From: JBJMLO01 sp045805265
GTDB lineage: Bacteria > Actinomycetota > UBA4738 > JACQTL01
Reading direction: 5' to 3'
Assembly (NCBI GenBank): GCA_045805265.1
Contig: JBJMLO010000030.1
Span: 310,001 to 374,000, forward strand
DNA: 64,000 nt
Shown: piece by piece, positions 16,486 through 25,261 of the stretch
Numbering within the stretch: position 1 is the first letter of the stretch
Layout of the letters: every line of letters begins with the position of its first letter
The notes under the pieces: model-generated
Database searches by the model: none
Told to the model about the DNA's origin: nothing
Seen by the model: the letters and a program-made list of their open reading frames with translations, nothing else
Translations under genes and position numbers: made by a program

Positions 16486-17192
16486 CACCCGAACGAAGCC
16501 CCGTTGCCCGATCCGTTCCTGACGACGTGGCGGACGAGCATGAACGGCTCCGCCACGTCGACGCCGACCGTGACGCCGTGACGCCGCGCGTAGGCCTCCA
16601 TGGCCTCGTAGGACCGGGGGTGGGGATAGGGATGGACCTCTCCGGAGAACGTCCGCTCGTAGCTGCGCATTGCGTCGATCTTGGTTCGGAAGGTCGACGT
16701 GATGTCGACGAAGACGTTGGGGGAGAACACGCTCCCCGGGAACGGCGCGGCCCACTCCGTGGAGGACGCCGCCTCGTAGCACATCACGCGTTCCACCGTG
16801 CTCCCGTTGACAGGCCGGGCCGCCACGATCGTCGCCTGGAACGCGATCCGGTGGTCCTGGTTGGCGTCTTCCTTGAAGTGCGTGAGCACGACGTCCGGCC
16901 GGAACTCGGCGATGCACTTCTCGATGGGCGTGATGACGTCCAGCAGTGGGAGCGCGTCCAGCCGCTGGTCCGGCAGGCCGCAGAACACCACCTGCTGCAC
17001 CCCTAGGATGTCGCCCGCCGCGATGGCGCATTCCTTCTGCAGCTCGACATGCCCATGGCGGGCCGTGCAGCCATCGGCCAGGATGAGCACCCACGTCTCG
17101 TGCCCCTCCGACGTGTACCGCGCCATCGTCCCGCCTGCTCCCAGCGTCTCGTCGTCGGGATGAGCGGCGACCGTCAGGATTCGCAAACTCAC
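16485..17192 (-). CDS. PIG-L family LmbE-like N-deacetylase, 235 aa
   Basis: It begins LRILTVAAHPDDETLGAGGT, the AHPDDE zinc motif of the LmbE/PIG-L family. The third zinc ligand is in EDANQDHRIAF (about residues 97-108). These enzymes remove acetyl groups from N-acetylglucosaminyl compounds. In a glycan operon beside a priming transferase, the likely substrate is a sugar or lipid-linked GlcNAc; mycothiol-type substrates are the alternative. The GTG at 17192 follows GGAGG closely and overlaps the flippase stop as GTGA, which fixes the start against a longer upstream frame. Confidence 0.85.
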   Translation of the reverse strand: MSLRILTVAAHPDDETLGAGGTMARYTSEGHETWVLILADGCTARHGHVELQKECAIAAGDILGVQQVVFCGLPDQRLDALPLLDVITPIEKCIAEFRPDVVLTHFKEDANQDHRIAFQATIVAARPVNGSTVERVMCYEAASSTEWAAPFPGSVFSPNVFVDITSTFRTKIDAMRSYERTFSGEVHPYPHPRSYEAMEAYARRHGVTVGVDVAEPFMLVRHVVRNGSGNGASFG

Positions 17193-18490
17193 TTCACCTC
17201 CACGGCTGTCCGGGCACGCACGGGGATGACGTCGGCCTGCTGGCGAGAATGCGCGACAGAGCGGAACAGGAGCACCAGGACAAGCGTCGCGGTCCAATAC
17301 GCACAGCACGACGCGACGCTGGCTCCGAGGACCCCGAAGCGGGGGATCAGGAGGAGATCGAGCGCCACCGTGACGACCAGGCCCGCTCCCAGGGCGGCCG
17401 AGTTCTGTCCGGGCCTATTGTCCGCATACAGGTACGCGGTGATGATCCCGGACACCCCTCCGCCGGCCAGGCCGGCGAGCAGGATGTAGGTGGGCACGAT
17501 AGCGGTCTTGAACTGCTCCCCGTAGAGGAGCGGCAGCAGGAAGGTCGCTCCGACCGCGAGCGGCAGCGCCGCGGCCGCCGTGAGCCACCCGGCCTTCGGC
17601 ATCATCTCCCGGGCCCTGCGGGCGGCTTCGACCGGACCCTCTCGCGAGTATGCCGGGTACAGGACGTAATTGACGGCCAGGGCGGGCAGGCGAAGGAGCT
17701 CCGCGTAGCGCGAGGCGATCGCGTAGATGCCCAGTGCGGCCGGCCCCACCAGAGCGCCCACCACGGCGAAATCGAGTCGCGCATTGAGCAGCAGGACCAC
17801 GGTTCCAATCTGGGCCCGAAACCCGAACCCGCAGACGCGCCGGGCCAGGCGAAGGGAAGGGCGGGCCGTGTTCTTGAAATACCCCCGCCTCGACACCCGG
17901 ATCCAGGCGGTCAGCGACGTGCCGACGTCACCGGTGACGAGAGCCATCACCATCGCCAGTTCCCGGTCGAGGCCGGCCAGGAGGTAGAGCCCGTAGGCGG
18001 GGAGAAAGAGCAGCTCTTCGAACAGGATGACCCAGTTGCTCCCTCGGAGGTCGTCGAAGCCTTGGCAGCAGGCCTTTCCCACCGACTCGGTCAACTGGGT
18101 GAGCACGGTCGCGCCCGCCAGGGCGACGAGTGCCGTCCCGAGGTTGGGGAAGAACGCTGCGTGGATGGCCGGGGCAGCCACCACCCAGATCCCGGCACCC
18201 ATGATGCCGGCGAGAATGCACACCCAGAAGATCGTGGGCCGGTATCCCGTCTCCTCCCGGTTCGGGCCGGAAAGGAAGTAGGGGGCGGCCCCGAACGCGC
18301 CGAAGCTCAAGACCACACCGAGGGCCCAGGGGAGCACGCGCAGAAGCACGAAGGCGCCGACCTCGGCGGCGCCGCCCTCCCGGGCCACGACCAGGCTGGC
18401 CACGGTCAACGCGACCAGCGCCCCGATCCTCGCGGCCAGGTTGTTGACGATGGGGTTCCGTCGCCGCTCCAGCAGGCCCGGCAGGGTCAC
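17189..18490 (-). CDS. Polysaccharide flippase (Wzx/MATE-like MOP superfamily), 433 aa
   Basis: About 12 hydrophobic segments fill the protein, with the usual opening (NNLAARIGALVALTVASLVV) and conserved pieces such as AIASRYAELLRLPALAVNYV and LYPAYSREG. The MOP exporter family carries lipid-linked repeat units across the membrane. Start and stop both overlap neighbours by 4 bases (GTGA), so it is translationally coupled between the RtcB-like gene and the PIG-L deacetylase gene. It partners with the ligase-type membrane protein at 23905. Confidence 0.88.
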   Translation of the reverse strand: MTLPGLLERRRNPIVNNLAARIGALVALTVASLVVAREGGAAEVGAFVLLRVLPWALGVVLSFGAFGAAPYFLSGPNREETGYRPTIFWVCILAGIMGAGIWVVAAPAIHAAFFPNLGTALVALAGATVLTQLTESVGKACCQGFDDLRGSNWVILFEELLFLPAYGLYLLAGLDRELAMVMALVTGDVGTSLTAWIRVSRRGYFKNTARPSLRLARRVCGFGFRAQIGTVVLLLNARLDFAVVGALVGPAALGIYAIASRYAELLRLPALAVNYVLYPAYSREGPVEAARRAREMMPKAGWLTAAAALPLAVGATFLLPLLYGEQFKTAIVPTYILLAGLAGGGVSGIITAYLYADNRPGQNSAALGAGLVVTVALDLLLIPRFGVLGASVASCCAYWTATLVLVLLFRSVAHSRQQADVIPVRARTAVEVK

Positions 18491-19938
18491 GTGAGCACCG
18501 CCAGCGGTCGGAGCCGGGCGACCGGTCGCAGGATCCGGTGACGGGTCAGGATGTCGAGCGCCTCGTCGATCCCGCGGTCGTCCAGATGGACGACCTCCTC
18601 GGGCGCGCAACCTCCGTACCGGAACCGCAGGGTGGTCCGCCCGTGGGGGTCGGGGCCGGACAGGCCCCGGGCTTCAAAGTCGGCGATGATGCTGCCGGTT
18701 CCGTGGCACGCGGAGTACAGCGCGTCCCCCGCCCCAACGTCCGCGACGCACAGATACGACGAGGTGCGGTTCGTGCCGGGCAGCAGGAGCGGCTGGCCGA
18801 CGGCTCCGAAGATCGGGTGGTCGGGCCTCCTCCAGGCCGGGTACGCCCGGCAGGCCTTGTACCGGTGCACGACCACCGACTCACCGTTCATCTCCTCCTC
18901 GTACAGGGAGTCGTGCGGCGAGTCGACGACCAGGCGGCTGTCCCGGGCTCCCAGCAGCTCCGCCGCCAGCGTCCGAAGCTTCGAGTACACGGCGAGGCGG
19001 AAGGCGAACCCGTAATTCATCGCCGCGGCATTGGCGAGGAGCATTCGCTGTCCCTCGGACGTGCTCCGCGACACCGGAGGACATCCTCCGGAGAAGTACA
19101 GCATCCGGCGAAGCCCGAACTCGGCGAGGGAGCGAGCGGACGCCAGGTGATGCAGGGGCTTCTGGACGGCCATGATCGCCCGGTGACGCCGGGGGAAGTC
19201 GGTCCGGCGGCCGAACATCCGGCCGACCAGCCCGGTCAGCACCCCCCCGCCGGCGTGGTACTGGAGGGTGAGCTGTCCCTCCTGGACGCCGAGCAGCCGG
19301 CCGGCGCCGGGATCGAGAAGCCGCTCCACCTGCTGCAGCTCGATGAAGTGGTTGCTCGGCCCCACGGTCGCGAACTGGAGGCGGGACAGCAGGACGGTGA
19401 TCAGCGGCAGCTCCCGCCGGAGCCGGTCGGCGCCGCCGTGACGTTCCACCTCCAGCCGGCCTCCCTCCTCGACCCGATCCAGCTCGGCCGGATCGAATCC
19501 GAACCGCTCGACCGAGAACCAGGCGCCGAGCGAGGCTGCGAGCAGGACGTCTCGCCGCTGGAGCTGCGCGCGATAGCCTGCCGGATATGGCATCTCCTCC
19601 TGCACCCGGCGGTAGAACCTGGTGACGGCTCGCGTGTCGGGCGGCTCTGCGTCGAGCGCGATGAGCGCCATCCCGCAATTGACGGACGCGTTGCTCACCG
19701 TGGGCCGGATGGAATCCCTCGTGGCGACTGCGATGCTGCACGGAGCCTCCATGTTGGGCTCCTGGTGGAAGTCCGGGAGCGCCACCGCCGGACCCGCGAG
19801 GTCAGCGCCCCGGACCTCCGCCTGCAGTGTCTCGAGTGCGGCGTCGTCGACCGGCGTCTGCGAGCTGTCGAACACCCGGACCCACGGGTCGAAGCCCCTG
19901 GCGTCCGGGGACTCGCGCACGACTCCGGCGATGGTCAT
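18487..19938 (-). CDS. RtcB-like protein (COG1690), divergent, inside a glycan operon, 483 aa
   Basis: The length and the order of landmarks match RtcB 3'-phosphate RNA ligase: LPDFHQEPNMEAP (54-66), VNCGM (86-90), GPSNHFIELQQV (193-204), QYHAGGG (226-232), AMNYGFAFR (306-314), SPHDS (340-344), GQPLLLPGTNRTSSYL (381-396) and CHGTGSI (411-417). C88, H197, H228, H342 and the would-be guanylylated H412 are kept. The Mn2+-binding Asp of the FDINCG motif is replaced (A-S-V-N-C-G, Ser85), and the HGAGR arginine is Ser416. It may be a repurposed nucleotidyl-transfer fold or a weak ligase. It overlaps the kinase gene (ATGA) and the flippase gene (GTGA), so it is expressed with the polysaccharide genes, which is unusual for RtcB. 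Confidence 0.78.
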   Translation of the reverse strand: MTIAGVVRESPDARGFDPWVRVFDSSQTPVDDAALETLQAEVRGADLAGPAVALPDFHQEPNMEAPCSIAVATRDSIRPTVSNASVNCGMALIALDAEPPDTRAVTRFYRRVQEEMPYPAGYRAQLQRRDVLLAASLGAWFSVERFGFDPAELDRVEEGGRLEVERHGGADRLRRELPLITVLLSRLQFATVGPSNHFIELQQVERLLDPGAGRLLGVQEGQLTLQYHAGGGVLTGLVGRMFGRRTDFPRRHRAIMAVQKPLHHLASARSLAEFGLRRMLYFSGGCPPVSRSTSEGQRMLLANAAAMNYGFAFRLAVYSKLRTLAAELLGARDSRLVVDSPHDSLYEEEMNGESVVVHRYKACRAYPAWRRPDHPIFGAVGQPLLLPGTNRTSSYLCVADVGAGDALYSACHGTGSIIADFEARGLSGPDPHGRTTLRFRYGGCAPEEVVHLDDRGIDEALDILTRHRILRPVARLRPLAVLT

Positions 19939-21017
19939 GCGGCCATCTCGCTCGTCCACAGCCATTCCGTCCGGTCCCTTCGCGCAAGGTCGAGGAGGGC
20001 CGACCGAAAGCCATCTCGGAATTCCGGGTCCGTCTGGGCCACGGCCTGCTCGGCCAGAAAGACGGGGAAGAAGACAGCGTTCACCGCGCTCGGCACCGCG
20101 AGACGCCGCAGCTGCCCGCCGACGTACCAGCGCACCAGGTCGGGGAACCAGCCGCGCCCGAACCAGGCGTACCTGAGTCCGGCCAGGTTCCTCCACTCGT
20201 GCCCGCCGGAGCGGTGCTCCGCGTGGGCCCGATGGCCGGCCACCCGACCGGTCCGGCCTCCGCCCGCCCGGTCCAGGTACGACCCATACGAGGTCGGGAA
20301 CTTGTAGACGTCGGAGAATGGATGCCAGTCGAACCGCCCGTGCTCCCAGTCGATCACGCCGGTCACGCGCCCACCGTCGACCAGCAGGTTCCCCATCCAG
20401 AAGTCCCCGTGGGCGCCCACCGTGGGGATACGGACGCCCTCGAGACCGGCGGCTCGCCGCTCCAGCTCCTCGACGAGGCACTCCTCCGCCTCGCTCCAGC
20501 CCACCTCCGTCCTGTATCGCTCGAACGCTCGGCGGACCCATCGGTCGAACCAGCGCCCGTCGAAGGTCGCGGCCTCCCCTCTGGTCTCGTCCTGGAACCG
20601 TGCGAGCCATGCCCCGGCGGCCCGGAAGTCGGCCTCCACCCGGGCGCGGGCCCGGATGTGTCCGGGGCGGTAGTACCTGGTGGTCATGGGCTCACCGGGG
20701 AGGGCCGAGATCACGAGCACCGACCGCCCCGCCACGCGACCGAGTCCGAGCGGCCTCGGTACGGTGTCCATGACGGTGCGTGCGCCCGAGGCCCACACCC
20801 GGCGGAGGGCGGTGTACTCGTCGGCCAGCGCTCGCTCGGCGGCCACGGATCGGGCCACCTTCGCTGCCACGATCGGATCGCCCCGGTCACCGAAAAAGAG
20901 GTACGTGACCTTGGCCCGGGGGTCCTTGTCCGCTCCCACAACCAGCCCGCCGCGCGGTGCCGGATGGCTGTGGCTCCGCCAGTCGGCGGCCACGTATGCA
21001 CGAATCGCGTCGATCAC
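19935..21017 (-). CDS. APH/choline-kinase-fold phosphotransferase, 360 aa
   Basis: A protein-kinase-like small-molecule kinase. The catalytic motif is AHGDFWMGNLL (Brenner loop, near residue 215) and the metal-binding motif is VIDWEHGRFDWHPFSD. The N-terminal lobe has a kinase-like Lys (IVAAKVARS). Family members phosphorylate aminoglycosides, choline, homoserine or sugars. In this operon a sugar, polyol or amino-sugar acceptor is more likely than an antibiotic (inference). GTGA and ATGA overlaps couple it to both neighbours. Confidence 0.78.
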   Translation of the reverse strand: MIDAIRAYVAADWRSHSHPAPRGGLVVGADKDPRAKVTYLFFGDRGDPIVAAKVARSVAAERALADEYTALRRVWASGARTVMDTVPRPLGLGRVAGRSVLVISALPGEPMTTRYYRPGHIRARARVEADFRAAGAWLARFQDETRGEAATFDGRWFDRWVRRAFERYRTEVGWSEAEECLVEELERRAAGLEGVRIPTVGAHGDFWMGNLLVDGGRVTGVIDWEHGRFDWHPFSDVYKFPTSYGSYLDRAGGGRTGRVAGHRAHAEHRSGGHEWRNLAGLRYAWFGRGWFPDLVRWYVGGQLRRLAVPSAVNAVFFPVFLAEQAVAQTDPEFRDGFRSALLDLARRDRTEWLWTSEMAA

Positions 21018-21634
21018 CCCGGCCTCCTGGCCACGACCGCCAGGCCGGGGCAGAAGGCGACCCGGGCCCGGTGGGGAGCCCGGAGCGCGACCGCCCGCAT
21101 GACCATCAGCAACCGCCGCTTCACGCGGGTCCCGAATCCCGTCGGCTCGCCGGTGTGGGGGACGAACAGCCTCCGCAGCAGGTAATCCAGCTCGGCCCGC
21201 CCGGAGGCCGGCACGATGTACGCGGGGCACTGCTCGCTCGGGAAGGTGAGATAGGCCTCCCCCGCCAGTCCCGCGCGACGGAGCGCGGCCATCGCCCGGC
21301 GGCGCCGGAGCGAGCCCCGCCGCAGCCACCTTCCGACGTACCAGGGGTTGGCGAACCCCGCGAAGATCCACCCTCCCGGCACGACCTGTCGGCCCAGCCT
21401 CTCCAGGAGTTCGGACGTCCGGAAGCCGGTGCGAACCGCCCAACCTCCCATGTCGGGGGCGACCACGGCCGGGAACGGACCTCGGGCCAGGGTCTCGGCC
21501 AGCCCGTGTGCGGACGCGGGGACGACCGTCGCGCCGGCTACGGTCTCGCCGTCGGCCGGCAGCAGCAAGAGGCCCGCGGGCTCGTCGGGGACCACGAACC
21601 TCCAGTTGAGGGCACGGGCGTCGAAGTCAGCCAT
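21014..21634 (-). CDS. Methyltransferase-like protein lacking a clear SAM motif, 206 aa
   Basis: The middle of the protein (PDMGGWAVRTGFRTSELLERL, then QVVPGGWIFAGFANPWYVGR) resembles the region after motif III of class I methyltransferases, including the PGG turn. The glycine-rich GxGxG SAM loop is missing from the N-terminus, so either the fold is degenerate or the resemblance is superficial. The C-terminal third is Arg-rich (FGTRVKRRLLMVMRAVALRA). The ATG at 21634 overlaps the upstream stop by 8 bases; an ATG at 21700 would add 22 residues. Within the operon it may act with the kinase and RtcB-like proteins. Function unknown. Confidence 0.55.
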   Translation of the reverse strand: MADFDARALNWRFVVPDEPAGLLLLPADGETVAGATVVPASAHGLAETLARGPFPAVVAPDMGGWAVRTGFRTSELLERLGRQVVPGGWIFAGFANPWYVGRWLRRGSLRRRRAMAALRRAGLAGEAYLTFPSEQCPAYIVPASGRAELDYLLRRLFVPHTGEPTGFGTRVKRRLLMVMRAVALRAPHRARVAFCPGLAVVARRPG

Positions 21635-22970
21635 GGGCCACGGAACCCGCCGGGCGAGAGGACCGAGCCGGCTCGCCACCCGCGCCGGGGGGTGGAGCAT
21701 GCCCGTCGCTCCGTTCGATCGAGCCGACGGTGTTCAGCGGTGGGACCCGGGAGACCGGCTCCGCGGGCGCCGGGAGGCCCAGCAGATGCCCGTACACGCG
21801 GTCGACCAGCCCGCACATCAGCTCGGGCCGGAACTGGGCGCGCACACGGTCCCTCCCGTTCGCGCCCATCGTCCGGGCTTCGGCCGGATGGTCGAGGAGC
21901 CACACCACGGCACGGGACATGGCCTCGGGGTCCCTCGGCGGGGCCAGCAGGCCCGTGGACCCGTGCTCGACGAGATCCGGGACCCCGTTCACCGCCGTCG
22001 CCGCCACGGGCCGGCCCGAGGCCAGGGCCTCGGTGAGCGACCTCCCCAGGCCCTCGTACAGGGACGACACAACGAAGACATCGAACGCGGAGGCCACTCT
22101 CGCCGCGTCGCCGCGGAAGCCGGTGAAGAGGATGGGGATGCCGGCAGCAGCGGCCGCGTCCCGGGCCTCGCGCTCGAGGGCACCGTCGCCCACCATCACG
22201 AAGCGGACCTCCGGCCGGTCGCGGTGCACGCGCGCCGCCATGCGCACGAAGTCCATCGGAGCCTTCTGGAAGTCGAGTCGACCGACCGTGCCCACCAGCG
22301 GGACGTCGTCCGGGATCCCCAGCTCGCGGCGGACCGAGTGGTCGGCTTGCCGCGGAACGCGATCCAGCTCGACCGCCGATGGCACCACGGCGATCCGGCC
22401 CGGTCGGGCCAGGCGCTGCTCCACCGCCTCGCGCGCGACGGCGGGCGCGACCGTCAGCACCTGGTCGGTCAGGGGACGGACCATGCGCTCCATGAGCAGG
22501 TACAACCGCCGCCGGCGCGCCGACATGTAGTCGTGGAAGCTGAACCCGTGGAACGTGTGCACGATCACCGGCGTCCGGCACAGCCAGGCCGCCACCCTTC
22601 CCAGGACGCCGCCCTTGGACGAGTGCGAGTGCACGATCGTGAAGCGCTCCCGGCGGATCAGCCGGATCAGCTGGAAGAGGACGGAGACGTCCCGCAGCGG
22701 CGCGATCGTCTCGCGGAAGTGACGGAGCTGGACGGTCCGGATTCCGGCGGCCTCCGCCCGTGCCCACAGCGGGCCGCCCTCGCACCCCGCGACCCACACC
22801 TCGTACCGGGCGGGATCCATCCCCAGCGCGGTGACGAGCGTGTTCCCGCCCGCGCCGGCCCAGAACTTGGTGATGACGTGCAGCACCTTCACCCGCCCCG
22901 TGCCGGGACGCGGGGGGAGCTCCCCCGGAGCCACCACCGGTGGCGGCGCGGCGTGCCAGGTCCAGGTCAC
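21627..22970 (-). CDS. GT4-family glycosyltransferase, 447 aa
   Basis: A GT-B retaining glycosyltransferase. The N-terminal domain begins VKVLHVITKFWAGAGGNT and has FTIVHSHSSKGGVLGR. The C-terminal domain has GTVGRLDFQKAPMDFV, FVMVGDG and the E-x7-E motif within SSLYEGLGRSLTEALASGRP. Such enzymes add a sugar to a lipid-linked acceptor at the cytoplasmic face. The last ~45 residues are a Pro/Ala-rich tail. The GTG at 22970 overlaps the epimerase stop (GTGA). It is the only clear elongating glycosyltransferase in the window, which is few for a full repeat unit. Confidence 0.88.
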   Translation of the reverse strand: MTWTWHAAPPPVVAPGELPPRPGTGRVKVLHVITKFWAGAGGNTLVTALGMDPARYEVWVAGCEGGPLWARAEAAGIRTVQLRHFRETIAPLRDVSVLFQLIRLIRRERFTIVHSHSSKGGVLGRVAAWLCRTPVIVHTFHGFSFHDYMSARRRRLYLLMERMVRPLTDQVLTVAPAVAREAVEQRLARPGRIAVVPSAVELDRVPRQADHSVRRELGIPDDVPLVGTVGRLDFQKAPMDFVRMAARVHRDRPEVRFVMVGDGALEREARDAAAAAGIPILFTGFRGDAARVASAFDVFVVSSLYEGLGRSLTEALASGRPVAATAVNGVPDLVEHGSTGLLAPPRDPEAMSRAVVWLLDHPAEARTMGANGRDRVRAQFRPELMCGLVDRVYGHLLGLPAPAEPVSRVPPLNTVGSIERSDGHAPPPGAGGEPARSSRPAGSVAHG

Positions 22971-23908
22971 GGCACGAGCATCTCCTGCCGGTGCCGGGCC
23001 ACCATGAGGGCGAGGCCCTCCTCGATCGAGGTCCGGGGCCGGTACCCGAAGGCCTCCGCGGCCACGGAGATGTCGGCGGCGGTGTGCCGCACGTCGCCAC
23101 GCTGGACCGGGCGCCGGACCACCCTTACCGGTCCGTACAGCCCCCGGACGATCTGGATCACCCGGTTCATCGAGGTTCGTGAACCGCCGCCCACGTTCGC
23201 GACCCCACACCACGGAGAGCGGGCCGCGTCCCGCATCGCCCGGACGACGTCCCCCACGAAGGTGAAGTCCCGGGTCTGCTCGCCGTCGCCGAACAGCTCG
23301 AATTCCCCGCCCCCCAGCGCCACCCCGACCAGCTTGGAGAAGGCCATGTCGGGCCGCTGCCCGGGGCCGTACACGGTGAAGAGCCGCAACGACACGGTGG
23401 GGACGCCGAACGAGGTCCGGTAGACCTCGCACAGATGCTCCGCTGCCAGCTTGGTTACGCCGTACGGCGAGACAGGCCGGGGGCGGAGGTCCTCCGTGGT
23501 CGGATACGCCTCCGCGTCGCCGTACACCGACGAGCTCGACGCGTAGACGAACTTGGTGAGCCGGTGGCCCCTGGTCGCCTCCAGCAGCCGCTGCGTGACC
23601 TCGATGTTGTGGCGAACGTAGCTCCCGAACTCCGAACCCCACGAGGGCCGGACCCCTGGCTGCCCTGCGAGGTGAAACACCACCTGGACACCGCCAAGCA
23701 ACGAGTCGAGCGCTGCCGTCCCCAGGTCGGCCTCGAGGAGGTCGAAGCCGACATCCCCCACCAGGTCGGCCACGTGGCGCTCCTTGTCCTCGCGGGCGTA
23801 GTAGGGCGTGAAGCAGTCCACCCCCCGTACCCGATGACCCTGTTCGAGCAGGAGCCGCGAGAGGTGGGACCCGACGAAGCCGGCCGCCCCTGTCACGAGC
23901 GCGATCAC
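22967..23908 (-). CDS. NAD-dependent nucleotide-sugar epimerase, UDP-glucuronate 4-epimerase-like, 313 aa
   Basis: An extended short-chain dehydrogenase. It has VTGAAGFVGSHL (NAD-binding, residues 5-16), ASSSSVYGD and the catalytic SPYGVTKLAAEH (Y and K). GVDCFTPYYAREDKERH after the first strand is typical of UDP-glucuronate epimerases (GAE/CapI). That fits with ugd at 11700 providing UDP-glucuronate, giving UDP-galacturonate. The residue pattern alone cannot exclude UDP-GlcNAc. It overlaps both neighbours by GTGA. Confidence 0.85.
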   Translation of the reverse strand: MIALVTGAAGFVGSHLSRLLLEQGHRVRGVDCFTPYYAREDKERHVADLVGDVGFDLLEADLGTAALDSLLGGVQVVFHLAGQPGVRPSWGSEFGSYVRHNIEVTQRLLEATRGHRLTKFVYASSSSVYGDAEAYPTTEDLRPRPVSPYGVTKLAAEHLCEVYRTSFGVPTVSLRLFTVYGPGQRPDMAFSKLVGVALGGGEFELFGDGEQTRDFTFVGDVVRAMRDAARSPWCGVANVGGGSRTSMNRVIQIVRGLYGPVRVVRRPVQRGDVRHTAADISVAAEAFGYRPRTSIEEGLALMVARHRQEMLVP

Positions 23909-25254
23909 CGCAGCTCCCCCCGGGCGTGCCCGCTCGCACCGCTCCGCGTCCACGCGTAGACCGCGGCCAGGAAGCCGAAGAAGGTCCACACGGTATGGTC
24001 GTGCAGCACCTCGTGCGTCAGGCTGAACACGACGAACACGGGGACGACCCCCAGCAGCCAGTGGGGAGCAGGAAGGGCCTCCCGGAACTGCGAGTCCAGC
24101 GGCCTCGTGCTCACCGCCACCGCCCGGAACGTCACCGCTCCGACGAGCAACAGCACGGCGAAGAGGCCGATCACTCCACGCTCCACGATCGCGGCGATGT
24201 AGTCGTCGTGCGCCTCCTTCGGATAGGGGGCCTGGTCGGCCTGCAGCGTCGACCACGTCGATGCGGGTCCCCTTCCGAGAAGCCCTCCCGTGACGAACAG
24301 ACGGGTCGTCTCCCGCGCCAGGACCTCGCGCTCCGAGCTGCTCTGCTGCGCGCGGCCGATCGAGTCCCGGACGACGATGTACTTGCTGGTCGACGCGCTC
24401 TCCGCGGCCTGCAGGGGATGCACCACGGTGACGACGAGGCCGGCCAGGAGGAGGACGCCGATCGTCGAGGCCACTGCGGCCTCGTTCCCCCACTGCGTCC
24501 GGATCCGGATCACGGCGACCGCGGCCACGCCGGGTACGACGCCGAGCAGCCCGGCCAGTGACCCCGTGAGAAAGAGCGCGATCGCGATGAGCGCCACCGC
24601 AGCGGCCCGGGCCACGCCCCTCCGCGGGCGCCGGCAGGCCAGGACGATCATCAGCGAGATCGCGTAGTAGGCGGCCGCCGTGTTCTGGTCGCCGAAGGTC
24701 AGTCCGGCGCGGGACCCCTCGGTGGGGTCGACACCGGCGAGCGCGGTCAGTCCAGCCATGACCGCCACGAGGAGCACCCCGGACCACAACACCGAGCTCC
24801 ATGCCCATGCCCGAGCCACGATCGAGAGGGCCCGTGGCGTCCGAGCGACGTTGGCGAGCGCGAGCGCCCAGCCGAGCAGGAAGAGATCCTGAACGATCGC
24901 CTGCAGGCCGGTCGCGGGGAACTGGCCGAGGAGCGCCGCAGCCGTTCCCGTGACCACGGAGAGGCCCACAGGCACGACGTACGGAGCCCGAAGCGAGGCC
25001 CCGCTGGTGCCCGCCCAGAACACGAAGACGAGGAGGGCACCGGCGATCACGATGTCCACCGGTGACGAGTTCCCCGGGAAGATCGGCATCGAGAGCGGGA
25101 GCAGCGCGATCGCGGCGGCCACGGAGATGGTCGCTAGCCGGTGCGCTGGGAGGTACGCCGCCCACTCGGCCGACGCCGGAGCACCGGACCGCGCGGGGAC
25201 CCTGCTCGGGGTCATCGGTTGCGACGCGGCACCCAGGCCCAACGCTCCCCTCAC
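23905..25254 (-). CDS. O-antigen ligase/polymerase-like membrane protein (Wzy_C type), 449 aa
   Basis: About 11 membrane segments, with a large outer loop (about residues 270-355) holding RDSIGRAQQSS, GLLGRGPASTW and YPKEAHDDYIAAIVERG. The latter resembles the His-containing HNxxL-type loop of Wzy/WaaL proteins. Such proteins polymerise or ligate undecaprenyl-linked glycan outside the membrane. The GTG at 25254 has GAGG 5 bases before it; an ATG at 25215 is possible. It is separated from the upstream epimerase gene by only 7 bases. Confidence 0.82.
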   Translation of the reverse strand: MRGALGLGAASQPMTPSRVPARSGAPASAEWAAYLPAHRLATISVAAAIALLPLSMPIFPGNSSPVDIVIAGALLVFVFWAGTSGASLRAPYVVPVGLSVVTGTAAALLGQFPATGLQAIVQDLFLLGWALALANVARTPRALSIVARAWAWSSVLWSGVLLVAVMAGLTALAGVDPTEGSRAGLTFGDQNTAAAYYAISLMIVLACRRPRRGVARAAAVALIAIALFLTGSLAGLLGVVPGVAAVAVIRIRTQWGNEAAVASTIGVLLLAGLVVTVVHPLQAAESASTSKYIVVRDSIGRAQQSSSEREVLARETTRLFVTGGLLGRGPASTWSTLQADQAPYPKEAHDDYIAAIVERGVIGLFAVLLLVGAVTFRAVAVSTRPLDSQFREALPAPHWLLGVVPVFVVFSLTHEVLHDHTVWTFFGFLAAVYAWTRSGASGHARGELR

Positions 25255-25261
25255 AACAGCC

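Noticed and set aside
19935..21017. Aminoglycoside resistance gene
   Set aside because: The fold matches APH enzymes, but the gene is coupled to polysaccharide genes and shows no resistance-gene features, so a sugar or metabolite kinase is the better reading.
20957..22036. Plus-strand open frames within the glycan operon, also near 18538-20307 and 22940-23182
   Set aside because: All are Arg/Gly/Pro-rich mirrors of recognised minus-strand enzymes.
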